A DNA stretch of 64,000 bases from an uncultured Angelakisella sp. (GCA_910585525.1 CAJUFR010000002.1:1-64000), one strand, 5' to 3'. Shown: positions 1 to 9,319, numbered from the stretch's first letter. Notes: a model not told the origin generated them from the letters alone. Numbers and translations are program-made.

Positions 1-1
1 A

Positions 2-196
2 ATTGCAAGCGGCATAACTGAATTGGCACAAAAAATAAAGCCGAAGGGAGAAATTTCCGTTCGGCTGGATTTGCTATGGGCATTTTACCGTGAAAATGCA
101 CTAAACACAGGTGCTATTATTGTTTGTTATGCCGATTTTTGCAGGTTGATGCAATTTAATGTTGACTTTTCCAGCTTTTCTGTGGAGAGGTGGTGA
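2..196 (+). CDS. possible 3' end of a gene cut by the window edge
   Basis: One plus-strand frame is open from base 2 to a TGA at 194-196 (64 codons), while the other plus frames stop early. The translation is mixed in character (a KIKPKGE stretch, then an LDLLWAFYREN-like stretch) and matches no family I recognise. The region is clearly more AT-rich than the genes that follow. An open frame this short can occur by chance, so this may be non-coding. Confidence 0.2.
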   Translation: MASGITELAQKIKPKGEISVRLDLLWAFYRENALNTGAIIVCYADFCRLMQFNVDFSSFSVERW

Positions 197-349
197 AAAA
201 GGCGGTCCGGCCCGTGATCCTGCCTTAATATAACGCCGGCGGCGGGGAAATATTGCGCCCGGGATGAATTTTTTTGGCGATAGCCCTTCCCATCCCCAGG
301 AAATTTGAGTAAAATAGAAAGGAAATCCATAAGGGAGGAATATCCGATC
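197..349. other. intergenic region before the oligopeptide-binding protein gene
   Basis: No gene or convincing sigma-A promoter pair is visible. The stretch moves from AT-rich sequence to a GC-rich patch near 235-262 and ends in a clear ribosome binding site, AGGGAGG at 332-338, ahead of the ATG at 350. Confidence 0.4.
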
Positions 350-2170
350 ATGAATCGTTTACTCGCCGTCCTGGCAGCGATGCTGATGCTGCTGGCCGCC
401 TGCTCCAAGCCGGAGCCGCCCCCGGAGCCCCAGGGCACCGGCAGCACCCTGGAGGATGAACTGGCCCTGGACCTCCACCTGGGAGGGGAGCCCTCCACCA
501 TCGACCCCGCCTACGCCACCGCTGACGACGGGGGCAGCTACGTGCTGCACCTCTTTGAGGGCCTCACCGCCCTGGATAAGGACGGCGCCGCCGCCCCTGC
601 CGCCGCCGAAAGCTGGGAGGTGGCGGAGGACGACGACGGCCTGCCGGTCTACACCTTCACCCTCCGCCAGGGGATGACCTGGAGCGATGGCGCCCCGGTA
701 AAGGCGGAGGATTTTCTCTACGCCTGGCTGCGGGTGCTGGACCCGGAAAATCCCTGCCCCAACGCCTACCAGCTTTATCCCATCCAGAACGCCCAGCGGT
801 ACCGCGAGGGGGTCCCCACCCCCGGCGAGGACGGCAGCTTTACCACCGAGATGTCGGTGAAGGCGGAAGAGGTGGGCATCCAGGTCACCGAGGAGGGCCA
901 GCTGAAGGTGACGCTGGCCGGCCCCTGCCCCGACTTCCTGGAACTGCTGGCCACCCCCGCCTGGTGCCCGGTGCGCCAGGACGTGGTGGAGGCCGACCCT
1001 GCCACCTGGACCCAGTCGGCGTCCACCTGCGTCACCAACGGCCGGTATATGCTGAAGGAGTGGAACCACGACCAGAACCTGGTGCTGGTGCAGAACGACC
1101 AGCACTGGGACAAGCAGGACGGGGCCGCCTTCCTCAACTTCGTCCTGTCGGAGGACCCCCAGGCGGTGTACAACGACTTCGCCGCCGGGCGGCTGCAATA
1201 CGCCAGCGCCCTGCCCACCCTGGACCGGGAGACCGAGGCTGCCGCCGGCACCTTTGCCCAGCGGCCCCGGGCGGGGGTCTACTACTACCTGTTCAACACC
1301 GCTAAGGCCCCCTTTGACGACGCCCGGGTGCGCCGGGCCGTCTCCCTCGCCATCGACCGTTCAGCCCTGGTCCAGGAGGGGGTAGACCTGGCCCCGGCCT
1401 ACAGCCTGGTGCCCGACGGCATCGCCGACACCCAGCAGAAGAAGGACTTCTCCAAGGTCTCCGCCCCCATCTCCGGCGGCGTCAGCGCCAACCTTGCCAC
1501 CGCCCAGAAGCTGCTGGCCGAGGCCGGGTACCCCGGCGGGGCGGGCTTCCCCCAGCTGCGGTTCATCACCAACGACACCCCCGCCCACCTGGCCGCCGCC
1601 GAGAAGGTCCGGGAGCAGCTGGCGGAAAACCTGGGCATCGATATGGCCATCTCCGCCCTTTCCACCAGCGACTTCCAGAAGGCCAGGGAGGGGGACGGCT
1701 GGGATATGGCCCGGGCCGGGATGGTGGGCAGCCGCACCGACCCCTCCCCCTACCTGGAGGGCTGGTCCGCCGGCGGCGCCGCCAACCCCGGGGGCTTTTC
1801 CAGCGAACAGTATGACCGCCTGATGAACTACTCCCGCACCGCCCCGGAGACCCCCGAGGAGCTTCCCGCCCCCGAGGAGACTACCGAGACCCAGCAGCCC
1901 GCCCAGAACGAGGCCGAGGGCGAAGAAGGGGAGAAGGAGCCGGAGCCCCTTCGGATGACCCGGATGGAGACCCTCCACGCCATCGACAGCCTGCTGGTGG
2001 CGGAGGAAGCCGCCGTGGTCCCCCTGTGGCAGTACCGGGAGCCCGCCCTCACCGCCCGTGGCCTTACCGGCGTCGTGGAGACCCCCCTGGGCTACCGGCT
2101 CTTCTCCTACACCGATTGGGACCCCCCGGTGGCAGAGGAGGACGAGGAAGAGGAGAGCAAGGACAAGTAG
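350..2170 (+). CDS. oligopeptide ABC transporter substrate-binding lipoprotein (OppA-like)
   Basis: This is an extracytoplasmic solute-binding protein of family 5 (OppA/DppA type), 606 aa. It starts with a lipoprotein signal (hydrophobic stretch, then LLAAC with Cys18). Typical family features follow: an SxIDPAYA-like segment early, FEGLTALD, TFTLRQGMTWSDG, and ARVRRAVSLAIDR near the middle. I chose ATG 350 over an upstream in-frame TTG at 305 because it has AGGGAGG eleven bases before it and begins exactly at the signal peptide. Odd feature: a Pro/Glu-rich low-complexity insert at about residues 497-532, just before the conserved C-terminal segment. No permease or ATPase genes lie beside it, so its transporter partners must be elsewhere or it may act as a peptide sensor. 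A terminator follows directly. Confidence 0.9.
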   Translation: MNRLLAVLAAMLMLLAACSKPEPPPEPQGTGSTLEDELALDLHLGGEPSTIDPAYATADDGGSYVLHLFEGLTALDKDGAAAPAAAESWEVAEDDDGLPVYTFTLRQGMTWSDGAPVKAEDFLYAWLRVLDPENPCPNAYQLYPIQNAQRYREGVPTPGEDGSFTTEMSVKAEEVGIQVTEEGQLKVTLAGPCPDFLELLATPAWCPVRQDVVEADPATWTQSASTCVTNGRYMLKEWNHDQNLVLVQNDQHWDKQDGAAFLNFVLSEDPQAVYNDFAAGRLQYASALPTLDRETEAAAGTFAQRPRAGVYYYLFNTAKAPFDDARVRRAVSLAIDRSALVQEGVDLAPAYSLVPDGIADTQQKKDFSKVSAPISGGVSANLATAQKLLAEAGYPGGAGFPQLRFITNDTPAHLAAAEKVREQLAENLGIDMAISALSTSDFQKAREGDGWDMARAGMVGSRTDPSPYLEGWSAGGAANPGGFSSEQYDRLMNYSRTAPETPEELPAPEETTETQQPAQNEAEGEEGEKEPEPLRMTRMETLHAIDSLLVAEEAAVVPLWQYREPALTARGLTGVVETPLGYRLFSYTDWDPPVAEEDEEEESKDK

Positions 2171-2182
2171 ACAGACAGAAAA

Positions 2183-2217
2183 AGCCCCCAGCCGCAGGGT
2201 GGCTGGGGGCTGATCTG
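2183..2217. terminator. bidirectional Rho-independent terminator
   Basis: An 11-bp stem (2183-2193 pairing with 2201-2211) with a 7-base loop follows the OppA-like gene. On the minus strand the stem is followed by TTTTT, so it would also stop leftward transcription coming from the MerR-type promoter at 2223-2253. Confidence 0.8.
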
Positions 2218-2222
2218 TTTCC

Positions 2223-2253
2223 GTTATACAGCCTGGAGCCCGCTCCAGGTCAA
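2223..2253 (-). promoter_or_regulatory. MerR-type promoter/operator, leftward copy
   Basis: Read on the minus strand this is TTGACC-N19-TATAAC with the inverted repeat CCTGGAG-N4-CTCCAGG inside the long spacer. A 19-bp spacer filled by a dyad is the hallmark of promoters controlled by MerR-family regulators. It would send transcription left into the terminator at 2183-2217, giving only a very short RNA. It is an inverted copy of the element at 2874-2904. Confidence 0.55.
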
Positions 2254-2297
2254 GGGGGTATCTTAAAAGAACAGCCATTTTTGGAAAGGCGGTCTCG

Positions 2298-2816
2298 ATG
2301 CTCTACCTAAAGGAAGCGAATCTGGAAGATATGGAAAAAGAATACCGGTTCATCACGAACGCCCCGGCGGAGGAAAACGGGTTCACCAACCCGGACGCCG
2401 GATGCACCAAGGAGGCTTTCCGGGACAGCGTCCTGCCCGGTTACCTCCGGGCGGCGAAAGGGGAGGGTCTGCCGGAGGGCTGGGTGCCGGAAACACGGCT
2501 GTTTTTGTGGGACGGCGATGACATTGTGGGGCTGTTCAGGATACGCCATTATCTGAACGAGGCCCTGGCCAACGGGGCGGGCCATATCGGCTACGGGATC
2601 AGAAAAGACCTCCGCGGGAAAGGCTACGCCTCCCTGGGACTAAGGCTGGCCCTTCAACGGGCCTGGGACATCATCCGCGAGGAGGAGATCTATCTGTCGG
2701 TGCGCAAGGACAACCCGGCCTCCCTCCGGGCGCAGCTGAAAAACGGGGCCTATATCCATCATGAAAATGACAAGGAATATTTCACCAGGGTCAGACGTCC
2801 CGCCCCATCCGCATAA
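2298..2816 (+). CDS. GNAT-family N-acetyltransferase
   Basis: This 172-aa protein has the size and layout of GNAT acetyltransferases, which move an acetyl group from acetyl-CoA to an amine. The acetyl-CoA pyrophosphate loop is visible as RKDLRGKGYAS (Arg106-Gly107-Lys108-Gly109). Before it comes a beta-strand segment, GHIGYGI. The C-terminal part (VRKDNPASLRAQLKNGAYI) is the usual GNAT helix-strand containing the Asn. The substrate cannot be told from sequence. The gene stands alone between two inverted MerR-type promoter elements, and no strong promoter for the gene itself is evident. Confidence 0.85.
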   Translation: MLYLKEANLEDMEKEYRFITNAPAEENGFTNPDAGCTKEAFRDSVLPGYLRAAKGEGLPEGWVPETRLFLWDGDDIVGLFRIRHYLNEALANGAGHIGYGIRKDLRGKGYASLGLRLALQRAWDIIREEEIYLSVRKDNPASLRAQLKNGAYIHHENDKEYFTRVRRPAPSA

Positions 2817-2873
2817 AGGCCAGGGGAGGAAGGACCTTCCGAAAACTTCCATGGCAGCATCTGGAAACTCTCC

Positions 2874-2904
2874 TTGACCTGGAGCCCGCTCCAGATGGTA
2901 TGAT
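2874..2904 (+). promoter_or_regulatory. MerR-type promoter for the amidase lipoprotein gene
   Basis: TTGACC (2874-2879), a 19-bp spacer, then TATGAT (2899-2904). The spacer holds the dyad CTGGAG-CCCG-CTCCAG (2879-2894). This is the layout used by MerR-family activators, which untwist an over-long spacer. Transcription should begin near 2911, which rules out the in-frame ATG at 2900 as the start of the next gene. No MerR gene is visible in the window. Confidence 0.7.
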
Positions 2905-2929
2905 GGAGGGTATCTGGAGGTGCTTCTTT

Positions 2930-4231
2930 ATGATGACAGATGTTCTGCGACGTTCCATCCCCCTGCTTTTGACCGGGGCGCTGCTGCTGGCGGGGTGCGC
3001 CCCCGCCGCCCCGGAGCCGTCCCCGCCGGAGCCCCCCATACATACCTCATCCTCCCAGCCGGAGGACCCCGCCCCGCCGGACGAGCCTCTCCCCCCCGAA
3101 CCTCTGGGGGTGGGGACGGCGGCCTTTTCCCAGCCGGGGGAACTGACCCCGGGGCAGCAGGAGACGATACTGGCGCTGCTGACACGGTACTACGATTCCC
3201 TGGCGGAGTTGGAACTTCGGGGGGCGGACGATCTCTTTGCCCCCGGGGCCGACACCCAGCGGCTGGGCAACCGGGCGGTGTGGGAGTACATGGTGGAGGT
3301 GCGGCGGATGCAGCGCACCGACCTTTCCCTTCTCTCCTACACGGTGGAGTTGGACTGCCGGGAGATGGAGGAGGGTGAGGACGGTTCGATCACCCTGCTG
3401 GTGGCGGAGGACAGCGTCCAGCGGTTCCGGGCCACCCCGGATGTGGATTCGGAGCAGCGGAACGTCTACCACCGGTTCACCCTGGAGCCCCTGGGGGAGG
3501 ACCGGTGGGCCATCGCCGCCCACAGCCAGCTGGATACCCTCTACTGGACGGTGATGGGGCTGTACGCCTACCGCCCCCTGGCCGCCGCCATCCGCTCCCC
3601 GGCGGAGATAGCGGTCTACTACGAGGAGCGGGTGGAGCAACTGCTGGAGACCGCCCGCCAGGATGTCACCCTCCGGTTCGTCCAGGGGGAGGAAAGAGAT
3701 ATATCGGCGGACCACCTCTATGACCGGGAAGCGGCGGTGGCCTACGCCCGGCGGTGGGTGGGGGAGCGCAGCGGCGACTGGCCGGACTACAGCCGCAACG
3801 GCGGCAACTGCCAGAACTTTGTCTCCCAGTGCCTGCTGGCCGGGGGCATCCCCATGGACACCGTCAGCCCCGGCATCTGGAAGTGGTACGGCAGCACCCC
3901 GGACGACCTTCCCCGGCCGGCGGGGCGGTCCGCCGCCTGGTCGGCGGTGGGGGAGTTCCTGGACTACGCCCGGGAAAACAGCGGCTACGGCCTGGCGGCG
4001 GTGGCCGACGCCCCCTACTACACCGGCCGCCCGGGGGATGTCATCCACCTGGGCACCGGGGAGGATTGGCGGCACACCGTCATCATCAGCCAGGTGGTGG
4101 CGGACGGGGAGGGGAACATCGAGGACTATCTCATCTGTTCCAACACCGCCGACCTGCGGGACTTCCCGGTAAGCGCCTACGCCTACACCCGGCAGCTGCT
4201 GATCCGGGTGGAGGGCTGGAACGGCTGGTGA
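2930..4231 (+). CDS. lipoprotein with C-terminal amidase-like (Amidase_6) domain
   Basis: A 433-aa exported protein. ATG 2930 has GGAGG at 2916-2920 and lies downstream of the MerR-type promoter. The N-terminus is a lipoprotein signal ending LLAGC (Cys23), followed by a Pro/Glu/Ser-rich linker. Residues of about 60-240 are an unidentified helical/beta region. The C-terminal 170 residues match the putative amidase family Amidase_6: YDREAAVAYARRW, then NGGNCQNFVSQCLL with the candidate nucleophile Cys294, and a late HTVIIS with His382. Such NlpC/CHAP-like enzymes often act on the cell wall or on peptides, but the substrate is unknown. The MerR-type control suggests induction by a small molecule or stress. 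Confidence 0.8.
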   Translation: MMTDVLRRSIPLLLTGALLLAGCAPAAPEPSPPEPPIHTSSSQPEDPAPPDEPLPPEPLGVGTAAFSQPGELTPGQQETILALLTRYYDSLAELELRGADDLFAPGADTQRLGNRAVWEYMVEVRRMQRTDLSLLSYTVELDCREMEEGEDGSITLLVAEDSVQRFRATPDVDSEQRNVYHRFTLEPLGEDRWAIAAHSQLDTLYWTVMGLYAYRPLAAAIRSPAEIAVYYEERVEQLLETARQDVTLRFVQGEERDISADHLYDREAAVAYARRWVGERSGDWPDYSRNGGNCQNFVSQCLLAGGIPMDTVSPGIWKWYGSTPDDLPRPAGRSAAWSAVGEFLDYARENSGYGLAAVADAPYYTGRPGDVIHLGTGEDWRHTVIISQVVADGEGNIEDYLICSNTADLRDFPVSAYAYTRQLLIRVEGWNGW

Positions 4232-4263
4232 CTGTGGGATTTTAGCGAAAGGAGGGGGAGAAG

Positions 4264-5640
4264 ATGGCAAAGCCATGGCTTTTGGGGCTGCTGGGCCTTC
4301 TTGCCCTCCTGCTGGGGGGGGAGATGGCCTGGGGGGCGGAGCCAGCCGCCCCGCCGGAACTCCAGTCCCAGGCGGCGATCCTCATCGAGGCCCGGACCGG
4401 CCAGGTGCTGGCCGAAAAGGAGAGCCGCCGCCGGATGGAACCGGCCAGCCTCACCAAGATCATGACCTGCCTGATGGCCATGGAGCAGGCGGGGCCGGAG
4501 GAGCGGGTGGTGGTCACCGCCGAGGCCCTCCAGCTGATGGCCGACGCCTCGGCCATCGGCCTGCGGGAACGGGAGAGCCTCACCATGGCCGAGATGCTTT
4601 ACGCCGCCATGCTCCCCTCCGCCAACGACGCGGCGGCGGCGGTGGGCATCCACCTGGCGGGCTCCTCCCCCGCCTTTGCGGAGGAGATGGCCAAAAGGGC
4701 GGAAGAACTGGGACTGACCGATACCCGCTTCGTCAACGCCCACGGGCTGCCCGCCCCGGGCCACTACACCACCGCCTACGACCTGGCCCGGATCACCCGG
4801 GCGGCGCTGGACTACCCGGAGTTCCTCCAGTACGCCGGGGCCCAGCGGTACCTGATCCCCGCCAGCCAGTACAACCGCAGCTACGGCTTTTCCCACCTGC
4901 ACCGGGGGCTGCTCCCCGGCAGCAGCTACTATGACCCCCGGATCATCGCCGGAAAGACCGGCTGGACCGGCTCGGCCGGCAGCTGCCTGATGACGGTGGC
5001 GGAGCAGGACGGGGTGCGGCTCATCGTCATCGTCCTCAAGGCGGACCAGGGGGAGGTCACCGGGGCAGCCTACGCCGACACCAAGGCGCTGCTGGACTAC
5101 GGCTTTACCGCCTACCGCCGGGAGGAACTGCCGCTGCCGTCCCAGGGCATCCTGGCCACCCTGGAGGAAGGGTCGGAGTGGCAATACTACCTGACCCCGG
5201 AAAAGGAGACCATGGCGGTGATGCTCCCCCGGGAACTGCCGTCCCAGGGCCTTTCCCTGGCGGTGACCGGCCTGGCGGAGGGCAGCGGCAGGGACGCCTT
5301 CCGGGGCCGGGTGGAGGTCCGGGACCGGACAGGGAAAACACTGCTGGAGGCCGGCGAAGTCCCCCTCCAGGGGGAACCCATGACGGTGGAGCCGTTGGGG
5401 CCGGCGGCGGTGGTCTACCTGCCTGTGCAGGAGGCCGAACCGGAGCCGTGGCAGCTGGCGGCGGCCAGCGCATTCTGCGCCGTGCTGTTCCTGGCAGCGA
5501 AGCGGCTGTACCACCGGCCGCCGCGGGGGATGCTGCGGAAGGATGGTAGCTTTCTCTGGAGTTTTGGGCCTTTGCATGATATAATAGGTCATCAGATCAT
5601 ATCGAAAGGGGAGGGGAACGAGGATGCGGGAGATCTCTGA
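4264..5640 (+). CDS. dacF: D-alanyl-D-alanine carboxypeptidase (peptidase S11, DacF-type)
   Basis: A penicillin-binding protein that removes the terminal D-Ala from peptidoglycan stem peptides outside the membrane. All three active-site motifs are present: SLTK (Ser62, Lys65), SAN (119-121) and KTG (231-233). A signal peptide covers about residues 1-25. The S11 catalytic domain is followed by the usual beta-rich C-terminal domain and a hydrophobic segment near residues 393-408 that could anchor the protein. At 458 aa it is longer than many homologues. The last 30 or so codons run through the promoter of the next gene and overlap its start by 17 bases. The gene sits 32 bases after the amidase lipoprotein gene, so the two cell-wall enzymes are probably co-transcribed. 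Confidence 0.92.
   Translation: MAKPWLLGLLGLLALLLGGEMAWGAEPAAPPELQSQAAILIEARTGQVLAEKESRRRMEPASLTKIMTCLMAMEQAGPEERVVVTAEALQLMADASAIGLRERESLTMAEMLYAAMLPSANDAAAAVGIHLAGSSPAFAEEMAKRAEELGLTDTRFVNAHGLPAPGHYTTAYDLARITRAALDYPEFLQYAGAQRYLIPASQYNRSYGFSHLHRGLLPGSSYYDPRIIAGKTGWTGSAGSCLMTVAEQDGVRLIVIVLKADQGEVTGAAYADTKALLDYGFTAYRREELPLPSQGILATLEEGSEWQYYLTPEKETMAVMLPRELPSQGLSLAVTGLAEGSGRDAFRGRVEVRDRTGKTLLEAGEVPLQGEPMTVEPLGPAAVVYLPVQEAEPEPWQLAAASAFCAVLFLAAKRLYHRPPRGMLRKDGSFLWSFGPLHDIIGHQIISKGEGNEDAGDL
5577..5585 (+). promoter_or_regulatory. extended -10 promoter for the MYG1-family gene
   Basis: TGATATAAT is a perfect extended -10 element (TGnTATAAT) lying inside the 3' end of dacF, about 40 bases before the next start codon. 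The matching -35 region (5557-5562, TGGAGT) is weak, as is common with extended -10 promoters. Confidence 0.6.
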
Positions 5641-6478
5641 TGTTGTGCTGACCCACGCGGGGAAGTTCCACGCCGATGACGTGTTCGCCGCGGCGCTGCT
5701 GCGTATCTTGAAGCCGGGGGTGGAGATCCGCCGGGTCTACCAGGTGCCGGAGGACTTCACCGGGCTGGTGTTCGACATTGGCTGGGGGGAGTTCGACCAC
5801 CACCAGTCGGGGGCCCCGGTGCGGGAAAATGGCGTCCCCTACGCCGCCTTCGGGCTGCTGTGGCGGGAGTTCGGCGCCTCCATCCTGGGGCGGACCGAGG
5901 CCCAGCGGTTGGATGAGCGGTTCATCCAGCCCATCGACCTGGACGACAACACCGGCTGCGGCGGGGCGCTGCCGGACCTGATCGCCGACTTCAACCCCCT
6001 GTGGGACAGCGGCGCCGACCCGGACCAACGTTTCCTGGAGGCGGTGGAACTGGCCCAGAAGGTGCTGCAGAACCGCCTGGATTCGGTGCTGGCCACCGGC
6101 CGGGCCTACCGGGTGGTGAAGGCTGCCATGAAGGCCATGGAGGATCACATCGTGGTCCTGGACGTCTACTGCCCCTGGAAGCCCTTTGTCACCAAGGGCC
6201 CCGCCCGGTTCGTGGTCTACCCCTCCCAGCGGGGGGGCTGGAGCGGCCAGTGTGTCCCCTTCCCGGCGGAGCAGGGCGGCGGCCTGAAGCAGCCCTTCCC
6301 CGCCCAGTGGGCCGGCAAGACCGCCGGGGAACTGGCAGCCCTCACCGGCATCCCAACCCTGCGCTTCTGCCACAACAACCACTTTTTGGTGTCGGCGGAC
6401 ACCAAGGAAGACGCCCGGGCCGCCTGCGTGCTGGCGATGGAGATAGCCCGGGAGGCCGCCGTGGCGGAGGAAAAATAA
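5624..6478 (+). CDS. MYG1/UPF0160 family putative exonuclease
   Basis: A 284-aa protein of the MYG1 family, related to DHH phosphoesterases. The N-terminal HAGKFHADDVFAAALL segment and the DHH-like FDHHQ motif supply the expected metal-binding His/Asp residues. The C-terminal part contains the family segment RFVVYPSQRGGW and a late CHNNHFL. The eukaryotic member MYG1 is a 3'-5' RNA exonuclease. The bacterial role is not established. It has its own promoter inside dacF and a Shine-Dalgarno (GGGGAGGGG) before ATG 5624. The gap to the recA promoter is short and holds no clear terminator. Confidence 0.85.
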   Translation: MREISDVVLTHAGKFHADDVFAAALLRILKPGVEIRRVYQVPEDFTGLVFDIGWGEFDHHQSGAPVRENGVPYAAFGLLWREFGASILGRTEAQRLDERFIQPIDLDDNTGCGGALPDLIADFNPLWDSGADPDQRFLEAVELAQKVLQNRLDSVLATGRAYRVVKAAMKAMEDHIVVLDVYCPWKPFVTKGPARFVVYPSQRGGWSGQCVPFPAEQGGGLKQPFPAQWAGKTAGELAALTGIPTLRFCHNNHFLVSADTKEDARAACVLAMEIAREAAVAEEK

Positions 6479-6527
6479 GATAATTAGGACGACAGTCCGC
6501 TTATCAGGACAGCCGGTGCCGGAGGGG

Positions 6528-6556
6528 TTGCGTTTCCATCCGGCATCGGCTATAAT
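6528..6556 (+). promoter_or_regulatory. recA promoter
   Basis: TTGCGT (6528-6533), 17-bp spacer, TATAAT (6551-6556). Transcription should begin near 6563, directly at the LexA-like site and upstream of the chosen recA start at 6614. Confidence 0.75.
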
Positions 6557-6568
6557 GGTAGCCAGAAA

Positions 6569-6580
6569 GAACAAATGTCC
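6569..6580 (+). promoter_or_regulatory. LexA-like SOS box in the recA leader
   Basis: GAACAAATGTCC matches the Gram-positive LexA consensus GAAC-N4-GTTC except at one base. It lies just downstream of the -10 element, where a repressor would block recA transcription. No lexA gene is in the window. Confidence 0.5.
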
Positions 6581-6613
6581 CCGCAGGGGCCAAAGGACAT
6601 AGGAGGGAACGAC

Positions 6614-7761
<1,148 letters not shown>

Positions 7762-7765
<4 letters not shown>

Positions 7766-8289
7766 GAGCCTAAGAACATCCGCACCGCCACGGCGCTCAT
7801 AATGATCCCCGCCAGGTCGGCGGAGAGGGCGGAGGGCAGGGTGTGCCGGGTCTGGTGCACCTTGGTGGCGCCGTAGTAGACGGCGATGGTGTAAAAGGTG
7901 GTCTCGGTGGAGCCCTCCATGACGCTGGCCACCCGGCCGATGAAACTGTCCGGGCCGTAGGTGGCCAGGATGTCGTTGAACAGCACCATCGCCCCGCTGC
8001 CGGAGATGGGCCGCAGCAGCGCCAGGGGGATCACCTCCCGGGGCAGCCCCAGCCCCTCGGCCAGGGGGCCCAGGCCCCAGCTGAGGACGTCCAGCGCCCC
8101 GCTGGCCTTGAACATGGCCACCGCCGTCAAAAGGCAGATCAGGGCCGGGGTGATGCTCACCACGGTGGAAAGCCCCTCCTTGGCCCCCGCCAGGAAGGCG
8201 TCAAAGGTGTTCACACCCCGGTAGATGCCGTACAGAAAGATGCCCCCGATGATCACCGGGACGATAAAATGATTGATGGCCGCCATCAT
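7762..8289 (-). CDS. spmB: spore maturation protein B
   Basis: A 175-aa multi-span membrane protein matching SpmB: short N-terminal helix, then [30 protein letters not shown] and a [16 protein letters not shown] segment, all typical of the nucleoside-recognition (Gate) fold shared by SpmA and SpmB. In Bacillus these proteins are needed for normal dehydration of the spore core. The start at 8289 overlaps the spmA stop as ATGA, with a Shine-Dalgarno GGGAGGGAAGG inside the end of spmA, so the two are translationally coupled. Its stop codon overlaps recA tail-to-tail with no terminator visible between them. Confidence 0.93.
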
Positions 8290-8867
8290 GGACCTTCCCT
8301 CCCCCGCAGCAGACGCGTCATCAGCACCCCCACCCCGATGGAGACGGTGGAGGCCAGCCACACCGCCGGCAGTATCTCCATAGGCTCCTTGCTCCCCGCC
8401 GCCAGCCGCAGGTAGGCGTTGGTGGTGGGCAGCAGCTGGAGGGAGGCGGTGTTCAGCACCACAAAGGTCACCATAGCCTGGCTTGCCGCCCCGGGGTGAC
8501 GGTTCACCTTTTCCAGTTCCTTCATCGCCGCCAGTCCCAGGGGGGTGGCGGCGTTCCCCAACCCCAGCAGGTTGGCCGCCATATTCAGCGAGATAGCCTT
8601 TACCGCCGGGCCGTCGGGGTCCAGTTCCCGGAACAAAAAGCGGTTGAGGGGGCGGAAGGCCCGGCTCAGCGCCCCGGTGAGGCCGCTGCGGTCGGCGATG
8701 CCCATGACCCCGCTCCAAAGGCAGATGGTCCCGGTAAGGGAGATCACCAGCTGCACCGCCTGGCCGCAGCCGTTCATCGCCGCCGTGGAGACCGCTGACA
8801 TGTTCCCCCCCGCCGTCCCTGTGATGATGGCCAGCAGGATCATTCCGCCGATGATATAACTCATCAT
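8286..8867 (-). CDS. spmA: spore maturation protein A
   Basis: A 193-aa integral membrane protein matching SpmA in length and sequence: LWSGVMGIADRSG, NMAANLLGLGNAATPLGLAAMKEL and FVVLNTASLQLLPT are the family landmarks. It pairs with SpmB in spore core maturation. Two adjacent ATG codons (8867 and 8864) follow an AGGGGG ribosome binding site. An earlier in-frame ATG at 8903 would add 12 charged residues absent from the family, so I prefer 8867. It forms a two-gene operon with spmB and is divergent from the AbrB-type regulator. Confidence 0.93.
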   Translation of the reverse strand: MMSYIIGGMILLAIITGTAGGNMSAVSTAAMNGCGQAVQLVISLTGTICLWSGVMGIADRSGLTGALSRAFRPLNRFLFRELDPDGPAVKAISLNMAANLLGLGNAATPLGLAAMKELEKVNRHPGAASQAMVTFVVLNTASLQLLPTTNAYLRLAAGSKEPMEILPAVWLASTVSIGVGVLMTRLLRGREGP

Positions 8868-8942
8868 GGGCACATTCCCCCTTTTTTGTCGTTTCACCTC
8901 CATCTTTATGCGATATTTTCCCTAATATTTCTTCCTGGTTCC

Positions 8943-8971
8943 TTGTTTTTTTGTCGAAAGTCGTGTATAAT
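8943..8971 (+). promoter_or_regulatory. promoter of the AbrB-type regulator gene
   Basis: TTGTTT (8943-8948), 17-bp spacer, TATAAT (8966-8971), giving a leader of about 40 bases before ATG 9018. Confidence 0.7.
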
Positions 8972-9017
8972 GGAGATGTACAACAAGTGCCGTCATTGTT
9001 TACAAGGAGATGACACT

Positions 9018-9260
9018 ATGAAAACGACTGGTATCGTGCGGAGAGTGGACAATCTTGGCCGGATCGTTCTACCTGCGGAGATGCGCCGACTGCTGGACAT
9101 CGACAAAAGCGACGTCGAGATCTTTGTGGACGGCGACCAGGTGCTGCTGCGCAAGCACTCCCCCAGCTGTGTATTCTGCGGGGAGAAGGATTCCCTTACC
9201 CCCTTCCAGGGTAAGAACATCTGCGCCGCCTGCATCACCAAATTGAAACGGCTGAAGTGA
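9018..9260 (+). CDS. AbrB/SpoVT-type transition-state regulator with C-terminal zinc ribbon
   Basis: An 80-aa DNA-binding protein. Residues 1-46 are a swapped-hairpin AbrB domain (TGIVRRVDNLGRIVLPAEMRR). The C-terminal 30 residues carry two CxxC-like pairs (Cys51/Cys54 and Cys69/Cys72), which suggest a small zinc ribbon, as seen in clostridial AbrB relatives. In Bacillus, AbrB-type proteins repress genes of the stationary and sporulation phases. The position next to spmAB fits a transition-state role but does not prove it. ATG 9018 is preceded by AAGGAGATG. The long upstream ORF frame through the promoter is not the real start. Confidence 0.9.
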   Translation: MKTTGIVRRVDNLGRIVLPAEMRRLLDIDKSDVEIFVDGDQVLLRKHSPSCVFCGEKDSLTPFQGKNICAACITKLKRLK

Positions 9261-9265
9261 AAAAG

Positions 9266-9294
9266 GGGCCGCTGCCTGAGACAGGCAGCGGCCC
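9266..9294. terminator. bidirectional terminator between the AbrB-type gene and fba
   Basis: A perfect 13-bp GC-rich stem (9266-9278 with 9282-9294) and a 3-base loop. On the minus strand it is followed by CTTTTT, so it serves mainly fba, which ends at 9320. Confidence 0.85.
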
Positions 9295-9319
9295 TCCTTA
9301 ACGGTTTGGGGATATTTTC

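Noticed and set aside
2900..2929. ATG 2900 as the start of the amidase lipoprotein
   Set aside because: It overlaps the -10 of the MerR-type promoter and lies before the expected transcription start.
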